Shown: positions 34,650-43,313 of the stretch, one piece after another | Numbering within the stretch: position 1 is the stretch's first letter | Layout: each line of letters opens with the position of its first letter | DNA from: DATKWD01 sp963704815 | GTDB taxonomy: Bacteria > Actinomycetota > Acidimicrobiia > Acidimicrobiales > Salinilacustritrichaceae | Length of the DNA stretch: 64,000 bases | Assembly: GCA_963704815.1 (NCBI GenBank) | Contig: CAVPHU010000006.1 | Span: 1 to 64,000 of the forward strand | Direction of reading: 5' to 3' | The notes under the pieces: model-generated | Database searches by the model: none | What the model was told of the DNA's origin: nothing | The model's input: only the letters and a program-made list of their open reading frames with translations | Position numbers and translations under genes: made by a program

Positions 34650-35798
34650 ATGCGTCACCGAGGTCCAGGCGAGCGCCCCGTAGTGCCACGGCGCCACTAC
34701 CTCGACCACGCTTCGACGAGTCCGCTCCGACCGGCCGGGCGGGCCGCCATGCTCGAGGCGCTCGACCACCCGATCGGTGACCCGGGGCGCATCCATGCCG
34801 AAGGCATGACCGCACGGGCCCTGATCGAACACGCCCGGGAACAGGTGGCCGCTGCGCTGGGGGCACGAAGCCGCGAGGTCATGTTCTGCTCCGGCGCGAC
34901 CGAAGCCATCGCCACCGTGTGCGCCGGGGCCTCGCCGCAGGGCGACCGACAGGTCGTGGTGGCCACCGAGCACTCGGCAGTTCGACTCGCCGCCGAACGC
35001 GCCGGCGGGGTGACCATCGTGCCGGTCGACCGCCAGGGCCGAGTCGACCCTGCCGACGTCGCGACCGCCGCCGCCGACGCCGCGGTCTCGGTCGTGCACG
35101 TGCAGTTCGGCAACCACGAGACGGGCGTGACCCAGCCGATCCGCGAGATCGCTGACGCCTGTGCCGACCTGGGCGCCCTCCTCCACGTCGATGCGGCCCA
35201 AGCTGCCGGCCGGGTGCCGATCGACTTCGCCGCACTGGGTGTCGACCTGCTCACCGTCAGCTCGCACAAGATGGGCGGACCAACCGGCGTCGGCGCTCTG
35301 TTGATCCGTCGCGGGCTCCGTCTCGATCCGCTTCTGCTCGGCGGCGACCAGGAACGGGCCCGACGGGCCGGACTCGAAGACATCGCCGGCGTCGTCGGCT
35401 TCGGCGAGGTGGTCTCGCAGATCGACGTCGGCGCCGAGGGAGCCGAACAAGCCCGGCTCACCGGGCGGGTTCGCCAACTCTTCCGGACGCTCGACGGCGT
35501 GATCGAGCATGGCCATCCCGAGCACCGACTCCCCCACATCGCCGCCGCCACCATCGAGGACGTCGAGCCCCAGGCCGTGCTTCTCGAACTCGACCGCGCC
35601 GGCATCGCAGCCCACTCGGGAAGCGCTTGTTCGTCCGAGTCGCTCGAGCCATCCCCGGTCCTCGAAGCCATGGGGATCGATGCGCACCATTCGCTGCGCA
35701 TCAGCACCGGATGGTCGACCACCGACGAAGACGCCGACGCGCTCGAGGTGGCCCTCCCCCGGGCCCTGGACGAGCTCCGGGCACTACGTCTCCGGTGA
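34650..35798 (+). CDS. Cysteine desulfurase (NifS/IscS family)
   Basis: A 382-residue class V PLP enzyme that takes sulfur from cysteine for Fe-S clusters or thiolation. The PLP lysine is Lys207 in TVSSHKMGGPTG; FGNHETGVTQPI and HVDAAQAAGRV are cofactor motifs, and Cys327 in HSGSACSSES is the active-site cysteine on the flexible loop. ATG at 34650 follows the SufR-like stop by six bases; an in-frame GTG at 34683 would match the short family N-terminus (YLDHAST) better. Coexpression with the regulator and the nearby mrp suggests an Fe-S role. No IscU is in the window. Confidence 0.9.
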   Translation: MRHRGPGERPVVPRRHYLDHASTSPLRPAGRAAMLEALDHPIGDPGRIHAEGMTARALIEHAREQVAAALGARSREVMFCSGATEAIATVCAGASPQGDRQVVVATEHSAVRLAAERAGGVTIVPVDRQGRVDPADVATAAADAAVSVVHVQFGNHETGVTQPIREIADACADLGALLHVDAAQAAGRVPIDFAALGVDLLTVSSHKMGGPTGVGALLIRRGLRLDPLLLGGDQERARRAGLEDIAGVVGFGEVVSQIDVGAEGAEQARLTGRVRQLFRTLDGVIEHGHPEHRLPHIAAATIEDVEPQAVLLELDRAGIAAHSGSACSSESLEPSPVLEAMGIDAHHSLRISTGWSTTDEDADALEVALPRALDELRALRLR

Positions 35799-35824
35799 CC
35801 ATCTGAGCTAGCTTCGAGCGCGAC

Positions 35825-36285
35825 ATGGAGCTCTACCTCGTGCGGCACGCCCACGCCGGTTCACGTCGAGCGTGGGACGGCGACGATCGCGTCCGCCCGT
35901 TGTCCGAGCGAGGCGAACAACAGGCGCAGGGAATCGCGGAGCTGTTGGACTCGCGTCCGATCGAGCGGGTCTTCTCGAGCCCTGCACTCCGGTGTGTCCA
36001 GACCGTGTCTCCCCTGGCCGAGAACCTCGGCGTCGAGGTCGAGATCGACGACCGGCTGTTCGAGGGCTCGTGGGTCGCCGACGCCATCACCCTCGCCGAG
36101 TCGCTCGACGAGACCGTGGTGTTCTCGAGTCACGGCGACGTCATCCCACAGATGCTCAGAGGCATGGCCAACCGGGGCATGAACCTGCTCGACGACTTCC
36201 GTTGGGCCAAGGCCTCGACCTGGGTGATCACCCGTGACGGTGAGAAGTTCACCGAGGCGCGCGCTATCTCCCGTCGACCGCCTGA
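35825..36285 (+). CDS. SixA-like phosphohistidine phosphatase (frame break at the 3' end)
   Basis: A histidine phosphatase of the short SixA type (about 153 residues). LYLVRHAHAG gives catalytic His8, VFSSPALRCVQT the second Arg, and FSSHGDVIPQ the second His. The uncorrected frame runs to 36328 with an unnatural basic tail (SRRPPDRPRRRR). A one-base deletion (or two extra bases) in GCGCGCGC near 36262 gives RYLPSTA and a stop at 36283-36285, the better ending. It overlaps the convergent aminotransferase gene by about 20 bases. Targets could be histidine phosphotransfer proteins; unknown. Confidence 0.8.
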
Positions 36286-37418
36286 TCGCCCGCGGCGTCG
36301 ACGAGTCGTCCGACCGCTTCCTCGATGATCTCACCGGGGGCGGCGATGGTCATTCGTGCGAAGCCGGCCCCCTCCCGCCGAACCAGTGGCCGGGACTGAG
36401 TGCGAGACCCGCCGAAGCGAGCCACGTGGGGATGTCGGGCACGCCGAGCCCGAGCCGGCGGAGGTCGAAGCCACGCGAGGTAGGTCCCCTCGATCGCCAC
36501 CAGGTCGACGGTGTCGGGCAGCCCGTCCTGCAGCCGTCGAACGTTGGCGGCCACGAGTTCGAGGAAGTCGTCGAGCCACACGGCTCCGTGCGCGTACACG
36601 GCCTCGAACGCCGCGAGCCCGAACACGTTGTTGCGAGTGAGATGGAACTGCGAGCTGCGCTGCTCGAACCGGTCGGCGACGGTCTCGCCGGCCGTGATCA
36701 GCAACGTGTCGCAGACACCGGCGAGCCCGAACGTCTTGATGGGGCCGTGCGTGGCAGCCCACGCAACTTCTCGACCCGCGGCGGCGACGCCGAAGGGAAC
36801 GAACGCATGCGGAGCGAGAGCGAGGTCGGCGTGGATCTCGTCAGCCAGCACGAACACATCGTGCTCGGCGCAGATGGTCGCGACCCGCTCGAGTTCCTGC
36901 CGCGTCCACACCCGCCCCACGGGGTTGTGCGGGTTGCAGAGGATGAGCATCCGGTTTCGAGGATCCGATGCCTTCGCCTCGAGGTCGTCGAGGTCGAGGC
37001 GGTAGCCGTCGGCGGTCAGGGCGAGTGGATTCCGAACGACGGCCCGGTCGTGGGCTGCGATCAGCGGCTTGAAATCGGTGAAGACCGGAGGCTGGAGGAT
37101 GACGCCGTGACCCGGCTCGGTGAGCGAGTCGATCAGGACTCCGATCGACGTCCCCACACTCGGACTGACCAGCGTGTGGAGTCCGGCTCCGTCCCAGCCG
37201 TGACGGTCGGCAGCCCACCGCCAGAATGCTTCGACGAGCGAGCCGGGGCGGGTCTCGTAGCCGTACCAACCCTCAGCCGCACGCTGCTTGAGCGCCTCGA
37301 CCACCGCCGGAGCCAGGTCTACGCTCGGCTCCGCGATCCAGAGGTCGAGCAGATCGCCGTGCGGTCCGAAATGACGCTCGAGCGTCGCGGGGTCGGTGCC
37401 CTGCCTTCGAGCCACCAT
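36264..37418 (-). CDS. MalY/PatB-like PLP-dependent aminotransferase or C-S lyase (two compensating frame breaks)
   Basis: A class I/II PLP enzyme, about 384 residues, starting at ATG 37418. WYGYETRPGSLVEAFWRWAADRHGW (from GYETR on), LCNPHNPVGRVWTRQEL, ADEIHADLAL and the lysine in ATHGPIKTFGLAG are MalY/PatB marks. Near 36470 and 36385 two compensating single-base shifts garble about 30 residues; the other frame reads WLDLRRLGLGVPDIPTWL there. The gene follows the ccm operon by 4 bases. Beta-C-S lyases release sulfide from cystathionine-type thioethers; a link with cytochrome c maturation is not obvious. Confidence 0.82.
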   Translation of the reverse strand: MVARRQGTDPATLERHFGPHGDLLDLWIAEPSVDLAPAVVEALKQRAAEGWYGYETRPGSLVEAFWRWAADRHGWDGAGLHTLVSPSVGTSIGVLIDSLTEPGHGVILQPPVFTDFKPLIAAHDRAVVRNPLALTADGYRLDLDDLEAKASDPRNRMLILCNPHNPVGRVWTRQELERVATICAEHDVFVLADEIHADLALAPHAFVPFGVAAAGREVAWAATHGPIKTFGLAGVCDTLLITAGETVADRFEQRSSQFHLTRNNVFGLAAFEAVYAHGAVWLDDFLELVAANVRRLQDGLPDTVDLVAIEGTYLAWLRPPPARARRARHPHVARFGGSRTQSRPLVRREGAGFARMTIAAPGEIIEEAVGRLVDAAGDQAVDGR

Positions 37419-37422
37419 CGGG

Positions 37423-38166
37423 TCAGGAGCCCTCGAGTCGCTCGCGGAGCGAGTCGGCCAGCTGCTGAGCATCGGGTGGGGCGTCGAGTTCGTCGAACAC
37501 GTCGAGTTGAGCGAGCGCGTCGTCGACCTCGCCCTGGCGATCGTGGACGACCGCACGGAAGACCCGAGCGTCGCCGAACGTGGGGTCGGCCGCGATGGCC
37601 TCGTCGAGGAACACCACCGCCGAATCGAGCAGTTCGTCGCCCGCAGGTCCGGCCTGGAACGCCGTCCGGGCGAGGAACCACCCCCGATAGGTGAGCGCCT
37701 GCACGTTGTCGGGATCGAGGTCGAGCACCGCGTCGTAACACTCGAGCACCGCGATCGGATCGGTCTCGGTCGCCTCGCTCGCGATGCAATCGCGCACCTG
37801 GGTCCGGACCGATGCGTTGATGTCGCCGGTGAGGCCGTCGTTCGAACCGCGACGACCCGACGCCTGGGCCATCACCACGCCGGTGAGCACCGCGACCAAG
37901 ACCACGGCCGCCGCGATTCCGAGCGTCTTCGCCCGGCTCTGACGTGAGGGGACCGAGGCGAAGCTCGCCTTGCCATCGTCGATCGCTCGGATCGTCGCTG
38001 CGGCTCGGGCGGTGTAGTCGTCCTTGAGCGCCACGTAGTCGACCTCGTCGACATCGCCGGCGTCGAACTCGCGCTCCAGGTCGTCGAGTGAACCGAGGAG
38101 GAAGTCGCGCTCCTCCTCGAGCGCCGCGAGCGCGTCGGGATCCAGCGGACGCGCCCTCGTGCTCAC
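37423..38166 (-). CDS. ccmI: CcmI-like (CycH) cytochrome c maturation TPR protein
   Basis: A 247-residue protein starting at GTG 38166, overlapping ccmH (GTGA). The N-terminal helical part (ALEEERDFLLGSLDDLEREFDAG) leads to one membrane segment near residue 85-105 (LGIAAAVVLVAVLTGVVMA). A TPR-like C-terminal domain follows (AVLECYDAVLDLDPDNVQALTYRGW). CcmI chaperones apocytochrome c to the CcmFH ligase. Its N-terminal half matches the actinobacterial short form. Assignment rests on topology and the operon position after CcmH. Confidence 0.8.
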   Translation of the reverse strand: MSTRARPLDPDALAALEEERDFLLGSLDDLEREFDAGDVDEVDYVALKDDYTARAAATIRAIDDGKASFASVPSRQSRAKTLGIAAAVVLVAVLTGVVMAQASGRRGSNDGLTGDINASVRTQVRDCIASEATETDPIAVLECYDAVLDLDPDNVQALTYRGWFLARTAFQAGPAGDELLDSAVVFLDEAIAADPTFGDARVFRAVVHDRQGEVDDALAQLDVFDELDAPPDAQQLADSLRERLEGS

Positions 38167-38684
38167 GGAGCCTCGGCGAACTCGTCGTCGGTGGCCGGCT
38201 CGTCGGAGTCGTCGCTGCGGGACCGCTCGGCGGTGAACTCGTCCACCAGCGTCCGGTCGGCATCGGTGGCGTGGCGCGGGGTGCGCGACTGCCAACGGCG
38301 CAGCACGAGTCCGAGACCGGTCATCGAGGCGACCAACGCGGCTGCGGGCAGAGCCCACACCAGCCCGGCGAGACCCGAGGCAGACGGGGTGAGGAGCACT
38401 TCCTCGCCGTAACGATCGGCGAAGTAGTCGCGGATGGCCTCGTTCGACTCGCCGGCGTCGATGCGACGGGCGATCTCGGTGCGGATGGCACGGGCCGCAG
38501 CCGCGTCGGAGTCGGCGGCCGACTGGCTGCGACAGGTCGGGCACTTGATGGTCGCCGCCAGGTCACGGCCTCGTTCGGCGTTGGAGCGCGGCCCCGAGTC
38601 GCCGGCGGCGCCGATGAAGAGCACCGTCACGAGCACCACGCCCATGATCGCCCAGGCGAGCTTGGAGGCGGCGAACTGCTTCAT
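38163..38684 (-). CDS. ccmH: Cytochrome c maturation protein CcmH
   Basis: A 173-residue thiol oxidoreductase. An N-terminal membrane anchor (WAIMGVVLVTVLFIGAAG) is followed by the hallmark CPTC motif (Cys48/Cys51) in TIKCPTCRSQSAAD, a helical domain (IRTEIARRIDAGESNEAIRDYFADRYG) and a second membrane segment at about 105-127. It reduces the CXXCH cysteines of apocytochrome. It overlaps ccmG by ATGA and ccmI by GTGA. A long acidic C-terminal tail is present. Confidence 0.92.
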   Translation of the reverse strand: MKQFAASKLAWAIMGVVLVTVLFIGAAGDSGPRSNAERGRDLAATIKCPTCRSQSAADSDAAAARAIRTEIARRIDAGESNEAIRDYFADRYGEEVLLTPSASGLAGLVWALPAAALVASMTGLGLVLRRWQSRTPRHATDADRTLVDEFTAERSRSDDSDEPATDDEFAEAP

Positions 38685-39247
38685 CGGCCGTCGACCTCGG
38701 CGATCAGCTGATCGAGGCCTCGGGCGGTGACGCCACCGACGACCTTGGCGACCACGGTTCCGTCGGGCGCCACGATGAACGACTCGGGGATGCCGGCGAC
38801 GCCGTACTCGAGCGCGACCCGGCCGTCGGGATCGAGCACGACGGGCCAGTCACCACCCTGGTCGGCGAAGAACTGGCGGGCGTCGCTGGCCTGATCGTCG
38901 TAGATCACCGAGACGACCGAAGCGTCACCTGCTGCCGAGTGGCCTTCGGAGAACCCGACCAGCTCCGGATGCTCACGGATGCACGGGGTGCACCACGTGG
39001 CGAAGAAGTTGACCACGACGTACTGACCGCGCCGGTTGTCCAGGTCGAACGCGTCGCCCGAGAGGGTGACGCCCCGGAGTTCGGGGGCGACCTGGTTGAG
39101 CAACGGCGACGCCACCTGACGATCGGTGGAGGGCTCGCTGCTGGCCAGGATCCACACGAACGCGACCATCACCATCATCACCATGCAGGCAACGAGCACA
39201 CCGGTTCGCCTCGTGGTCCGGGGCACGGTGTCTTCGGATTCGCTCAC
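38681..39247 (-). CDS. ccmG: Thioredoxin-like CcmG/TlpA/ResA family protein
   Basis: A 188-residue membrane-tethered thioredoxin. The anchor is at about residues 16-35 (VLVACMVMMVMVAFVWILA). The active site is WCTPC (Cys86/Cys89) in VNFFATWCTPCIREHPE, with the cis-proline loop GVAGIPESFIVAPDG. It keeps CcmH and apocytochrome thiols reduced in System I. Overlap with ccmF and ccmH (ATGA at both ends) confirms its place in the operon. The electron donor (CcdA/DsbD) is not in the window. Confidence 0.93.
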   Translation of the reverse strand: MSESEDTVPRTTRRTGVLVACMVMMVMVAFVWILASSEPSTDRQVASPLLNQVAPELRGVTLSGDAFDLDNRRGQYVVVNFFATWCTPCIREHPELVGFSEGHSAAGDASVVSVIYDDQASDARQFFADQGGDWPVVLDPDGRVALEYGVAGIPESFIVAPDGTVVAKVVGGVTARGLDQLIAEVDGR

Positions 39248-41274
39248 GGTGCTCCTGCCGGAACGGCATCGGCGTCCCGATCGACCTCGGCGACCTCAGC
39301 GTCGGCGACGGCCGGCTCGGAGCGACGGTCGTCGTCGTCCGGGAGGCGGTCGACCGAGACCGGATCGGTGGGTCGCCGCCGCTTGCCCGGGAACGCCGCG
39401 AGGATCGTGCCGAAGGCCATCACACCGCCGCCGATCCACAGCCAGATCACCATCGGTTGGATGATGACCCGCAGGACGACGGGGTCGCCCGGTTCGTCGG
39501 GCACCGTCAGCAGGGCGAGGTAGATGTCCTCGATCGGGCCGGTCTTCACCGATGGTGCGCCGATGGCCTGGCTTCCGAACACGAACTGGCTCAGCGACGG
39601 CTCGTAGACCTGCCCCCCGTCGATCTGCACCTGGGCCCGGATGATGGTCTTCTCGGGGAGCTCTTCGGTCGTGAGCCCGAGGTAGGTGACCTCGTGGCCG
39701 CCGACGACGCCGCGTTCGCCCTCGAGGAGCGTGAACTCGGCGTCTTGTGCATAGGACTGACTCGCGGCGAACGCCACGGCGATCATCACCACCCCGAGGT
39801 GGACGATCATCCCGCCGTTGGTGCGGCCGACGAAGCCGCGCCAGCCCTGGCGGCGGGTGGCCAGCACGATCTGTCGGATGGCGGCGCCGGCCGCGAATCC
39901 GCCCAACCCGAACGCCAGCAGCGGCGCAAGCCCTCGCTGGCCGATGGCCACCGAGAACGTGACGGCGGCGATGCCGGCCCAGGCCGGCCAGAACAGCCGG
40001 GTCCGCAGCAGCTCGCCCGATGCCTTGCGCCACGGAAGCACCGGAGCGATGGACATCAGGAACAGGATCAGCAAGCCCACCGGCATCGTCATGCGGTTGA
40101 AGTAGGGCACCCCGACCGAGATCCGCTCGCCGTTGAGCGCTTCGAGGATCAGCGGGAACACCGTGCCGAGCAGGACCACGAACGCGAACGCGGCGAACAG
40201 GACGTTGTTGGCGAGGAACGACGCCTCGCGTGACATCGGCGAGTCGATCGTGCCCGGCGACCGCAGTCGATCGCCTCGCCAGCCGATCAGGCCGACGCTG
40301 ACCACCACGATCAATGCGAAGAATCCCAGCAACCAGGAGCCGATGGGCGACTCGCTGAAGGCATGAACCGAGTCGAGCACACCGGAGCGGGTGAGGAAGG
40401 TGCCGAGGATGGTCAGGGCGAAGGTGGCACACAGCAACGACAGGTTCCACACCCGCAACATGCCGCGGCGTTCCTGCACCATCACCGAGTGCAGGTAGGC
40501 CGTGCCGGTGAGCCAGGGCAGCAAGCTGGCGTTCTCGACGGGGTCCCAGGCCCAGTAGCCGCCCCACCCGAGGACCTCGTAGCTCCACCAGGCGCCGAGC
40601 AGGATGCCCACGGTCAGGAACCCCCAGGCGAACAGGGTCCAGCGGCGGGTCTCGACCAGCCACCCCTCGCCGAGTCGCCCGGTGGCCAGTGCGGCGATGG
40701 CGAAGGCGAACGGGACCGTGAAGCCGACATAGCCCAGGTAGAGCATCGGCGGATGGAACGCCATCAACGGATGGTTCTGGAGCAGCGGGTTCGGACCGGG
40801 GCCGTCGATCGGCACCGGGCTCACCGTCGCGAACGGGTTGGCGGGGCCGAGCATGAGAAGGAAGAAGAATCCGCTGACCACGAGCATCGTGAGCAGGGCC
40901 CACCCGACGAGCGGGTCGGCGAGCCGGTTGCGGAACTTGTGGGCGATGACGGCCAGATAGCCGGACAGCACCAGCGCCCAGAGCAGGATCGACCCTTCGA
41001 GCGCAGCCCAGAGGGTGGCGAAGTTGTAGAGCGCCGGCGTCCGGGTGCTGCCGTTGTTGGCCACGTAGGCGAGGCTGAAGTCGCGGGTGATGAGCGCCCG
41101 CTCCATGGCGACGACGGCGACGACCGCGCCGATCAGCACGAGGAACGCGTAGGAGCGGCCCATCCGAAGCAGGTGCGGTCGGTCTTTTCGCAGGCCGACC
41201 GCCAGCGTGATCACCCCGAGCAGGGACCCGGCGAAGCCGAGTACGACCCCACCGGTGCCGAGGGCAGCGTTCAC
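39244..41274 (-). CDS. ccmF: Cytochrome c heme lyase subunit CcmF
   Basis: A 676-residue multi-spanning membrane protein. The tryptophan-rich WWD motif GWGGYWAWDPVENASLLPWL binds heme, with conserved histidines around it, e.g. NPLLQNHPLMAFHPPMLYLG and TAYLHSVMVQERRGM. It is the core of the System I heme ligase with CcmH and CcmI. C-terminal residues (after about 640) are a cytoplasmic charged tail rich in Asp and Arg, longer than usual. It overlaps ccmE (41271-41274) and ccmG (39244-39247) by ATGA. Confidence 0.96.
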   Translation of the reverse strand: MNAALGTGGVVLGFAGSLLGVITLAVGLRKDRPHLLRMGRSYAFLVLIGAVVAVVAMERALITRDFSLAYVANNGSTRTPALYNFATLWAALEGSILLWALVLSGYLAVIAHKFRNRLADPLVGWALLTMLVVSGFFFLLMLGPANPFATVSPVPIDGPGPNPLLQNHPLMAFHPPMLYLGYVGFTVPFAFAIAALATGRLGEGWLVETRRWTLFAWGFLTVGILLGAWWSYEVLGWGGYWAWDPVENASLLPWLTGTAYLHSVMVQERRGMLRVWNLSLLCATFALTILGTFLTRSGVLDSVHAFSESPIGSWLLGFFALIVVVSVGLIGWRGDRLRSPGTIDSPMSREASFLANNVLFAAFAFVVLLGTVFPLILEALNGERISVGVPYFNRMTMPVGLLILFLMSIAPVLPWRKASGELLRTRLFWPAWAGIAAVTFSVAIGQRGLAPLLAFGLGGFAAGAAIRQIVLATRRQGWRGFVGRTNGGMIVHLGVVMIAVAFAASQSYAQDAEFTLLEGERGVVGGHEVTYLGLTTEELPEKTIIRAQVQIDGGQVYEPSLSQFVFGSQAIGAPSVKTGPIEDIYLALLTVPDEPGDPVVLRVIIQPMVIWLWIGGGVMAFGTILAAFPGKRRRPTDPVSVDRLPDDDDRRSEPAVADAEVAEVDRDADAVPAGAP

Positions 41275-41762
41275 GGCACCTCAGTGGCGTCGGCGGGTGC
41301 CTCGTCGTAGTCGTCGACGCGAACCGGGTTGTCCTCGACGTATTCGGAGCTGTGCTTCACCAGGATGCGATCGGACGCGAAGGTCTCGAGGTCCGTCTGG
41401 CTCCAGTTCCCCTCGAGCACGACCGGGATGCCCTCCTGGAAGAGTTCGGGAGGATCGCCGATGTGCTGCACCGGCACCTCGACCCCGTTGTGAGCGACCA
41501 GGAAGTCGACCCGCTCGCCCTCGCTCACGATCGAGCCGGCGACCACCTCGCCCTGCAGGCGGAACCGACGGTCGCCGGTCTCGTCGCGCTGCGCGACGGC
41601 TTCGTCGGCGTTGTAGAAGAACACCGTGGCGTTCGAGAGGCCCTGTACCACCACGAACCCCAGGGCGACGACCACCACGGCGACGGCAAGGTAGGCCCAC
41701 TTGCCACGACGGCGCCGATCGGGGGCCGATGCCGTGGGAACCTGGCGGGGGGTCAGCTCCAT
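41271..41762 (-). CDS. ccmE: Heme chaperone CcmE
   Basis: A 163-residue membrane-anchored OB-fold protein. After a basic N-terminus (PDRRRRGKWAY), the anchor is at 24-42. The beta-barrel includes RRFRLQGEVVAGSIV and PVVLEGNW, and the heme-binding motif is LVKHSSEY with His137 and Tyr141. CcmE carries heme covalently from the CcmABCD complex to CcmF. It is the His type, not the CxxxY type known from archaea and some bacteria. It overlaps ccmD by 10 bases and ccmF by 4. Confidence 0.93.
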   Translation of the reverse strand: MELTPRQVPTASAPDRRRRGKWAYLAVAVVVVALGFVVVQGLSNATVFFYNADEAVAQRDETGDRRFRLQGEVVAGSIVSEGERVDFLVAHNGVEVPVQHIGDPPELFQEGIPVVLEGNWSQTDLETFASDRILVKHSSEYVEDNPVRVDDYDEAPADATEVP

Positions 41763-41887
41763 CGTCGCTCCTCGGGTGGGACCTGGCGGCTGAGGACCTT
41801 TCCTCGCCGGATCGACATGATCGCGTAGCCGCCGATGGTTCCGAGGGTCGCGAGCCAACCGACTGCGATGTAGCCGATGTGGGTCAT
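41753..41887 (-). CDS. ccmD: Small membrane protein CcmD
   Basis: A 44-residue single-pass protein: MTHIGYIAVGWLATLGTIGG into a basic cytoplasmic end (RRGKVLSRQVPPEERRWS). Between ccmC (ATGA overlap) and ccmE (10-base overlap) this is the position and topology of CcmD, which helps release holo-CcmE from CcmC. At this length it is easily missed in annotation. Confidence 0.85.
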   Translation of the reverse strand: MTHIGYIAVGWLATLGTIGGYAIMSIRRGKVLSRQVPPEERRWS

Positions 41888-42648
41888 GACGACTCGCCCC
41901 CGGAAGCGACGAGCTCGTCGCCCTCGGCACGCCGCTCCTCGATGGCGACGTCGAGGCCTCGGTCTTCGATGCGGGACTCGAGCCAGGCGATGCGGAATCG
42001 GTGGATCATCAGCCAGGCCATGGTGAGGTACCCGACGATCACCGACAGGACCAGCGTGAACTGCTGGAGACCTTCGATCTGTGCGTCGGCGCGGGTGATG
42101 GTGGCGTCCTGGTGGAGGGTGAGCCACCAGTCGACGCTGAACTTCACGATGATGGCGTTGGGGATGAGGAGCAGTCCGACGACCGCGGCCCGCTTGGTGC
42201 GGATCGAGCGCTCGTCGGGCAGGCGCCGCATCGTCAGGTAGCCGAGCAGCAGGATGAACAGCATGGCCGTCGAGGTCAGGCGGGCGTCCCAGGTCCAGTA
42301 GACGCCCCAGGTCGGGCGGCCCCAGATGGCGCCGGTCACCAGACCGAGGCCGACGAAGACGGTGGCGACCTCGGCGGCCGAGACGGCCAGGGCATCCCAG
42401 CCGTCGCTCCGCCTGAGCAGCCACAGCAGCGAGGCGATCGAACAGATGGCGACCGGGACGTACATCACGCTGACCATGGGGACGTGGACGTAGATGAGCC
42501 GGACCGAATCCTTCTGGATCACGTCGGGACCGGTGGCGACGAGGCCGAGATAGGCGACCAGGGCCGTTCCGATCAGGGTCAGCGAGCCGAGGACACGGGT
42601 CCCGCGGGAGGCCGTGCCGTTGTCCGTGCGAACCGACGTGCTGTTCAC
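41884..42648 (-). CDS. ccmC: Heme exporter/handling protein CcmC
   Basis: A 254-residue protein with six membrane segments. The WWD-family motif WGVYWTWDARLTS (residues about 115-127) and the flanking periplasmic histidines, in YVHVPMVSVMYVP and DWWLTLHQ, form the heme site that loads CcmE. It starts at GTG 42648 with GGAGGA nearby, overlapping ccmB (GTGA). The long acidic C-terminus (EERRAEGDELVASGGESS) is cytoplasmic. Confidence 0.95.
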   Translation of the reverse strand: MNSTSVRTDNGTASRGTRVLGSLTLIGTALVAYLGLVATGPDVIQKDSVRLIYVHVPMVSVMYVPVAICSIASLLWLLRRSDGWDALAVSAAEVATVFVGLGLVTGAIWGRPTWGVYWTWDARLTSTAMLFILLLGYLTMRRLPDERSIRTKRAAVVGLLLIPNAIIVKFSVDWWLTLHQDATITRADAQIEGLQQFTLVLSVIVGYLTMAWLMIHRFRIAWLESRIEDRGLDVAIEERRAEGDELVASGGESS

Positions 42649-43313
42649 GACTCCTCCAGGATCGAACCGAACAGTTGAGCTCCGAGCAGGGTGTACACGA
42701 GGCCGAGCAGGACCAGGAAACCGCACCACGGCCAACCCTCGGATTCGACGCCGCCCAATGCGGCTTCGAAAGCTTCGGTTGCTCCGATCAGTACGGGCGC
42801 CACCACCGGCAGGAACAACAGTGGGAGAAGGGTCTCCCGGGCACGGACACCGGCGGCGAGCGCTCCGTAGAGGGTACCGGCGCTCGCCAGACAAAGGGTC
42901 GCGGCGACGGCCGTGGCCGCCAGCAACGGCGCCCCGGCCACATCGAGTGAGTAGAGCACGACGATCCCGAGCCCCAGCACGACCTCGAGGGCGAGCAACT
43001 GGGCGCCGATGGCCGCAGCCTTGCCGACGAACACCGAGGCCGGGCGCAGCGCCGAGAGACGGAGCGCATCGCGCGCTCCGTCGGCTGCCTCGATCGAGAA
43101 GGCCCGCTGCACGGCCAGCGTGGTCGAGAAGAGCACGGCGACCCAGTAGAGCCCCGCAGCCACCCGGCTGAGGACGCCTCGCTCGGGGTCGAGCGCGAAG
43201 GCGAACAGCACGAGCACGAGCAGCGAGAACGGCACGAGCTGGCCGATGGCGACCTTCGAGCGCCATTCGATCCGCAGGTCCTTGGCCGCGACGAGAGCGA
43301 CTTCGTCAAGCAT
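42645..43313 (-). CDS. ccmB: Heme exporter ABC permease CcmB
   Basis: A 222-residue membrane protein with six predicted segments (FSLLVLVLFAFALDPER; VFVGKAAAIGAQLLALEVVLG; LLPLLFLPVVAPVLIGA). Together with CcmA and CcmC it forms the complex that releases heme-loaded CcmE. The ATG at 43313 overlaps ccmA by 8 bases. Family length is normal. Confidence 0.94.
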   Translation of the reverse strand: MLDEVALVAAKDLRIEWRSKVAIGQLVPFSLLVLVLFAFALDPERGVLSRVAAGLYWVAVLFSTTLAVQRAFSIEAADGARDALRLSALRPASVFVGKAAAIGAQLLALEVVLGLGIVVLYSLDVAGAPLLAATAVAATLCLASAGTLYGALAAGVRARETLLPLLFLPVVAPVLIGATEAFEAALGGVESEGWPWCGFLVLLGLVYTLLGAQLFGSILEES

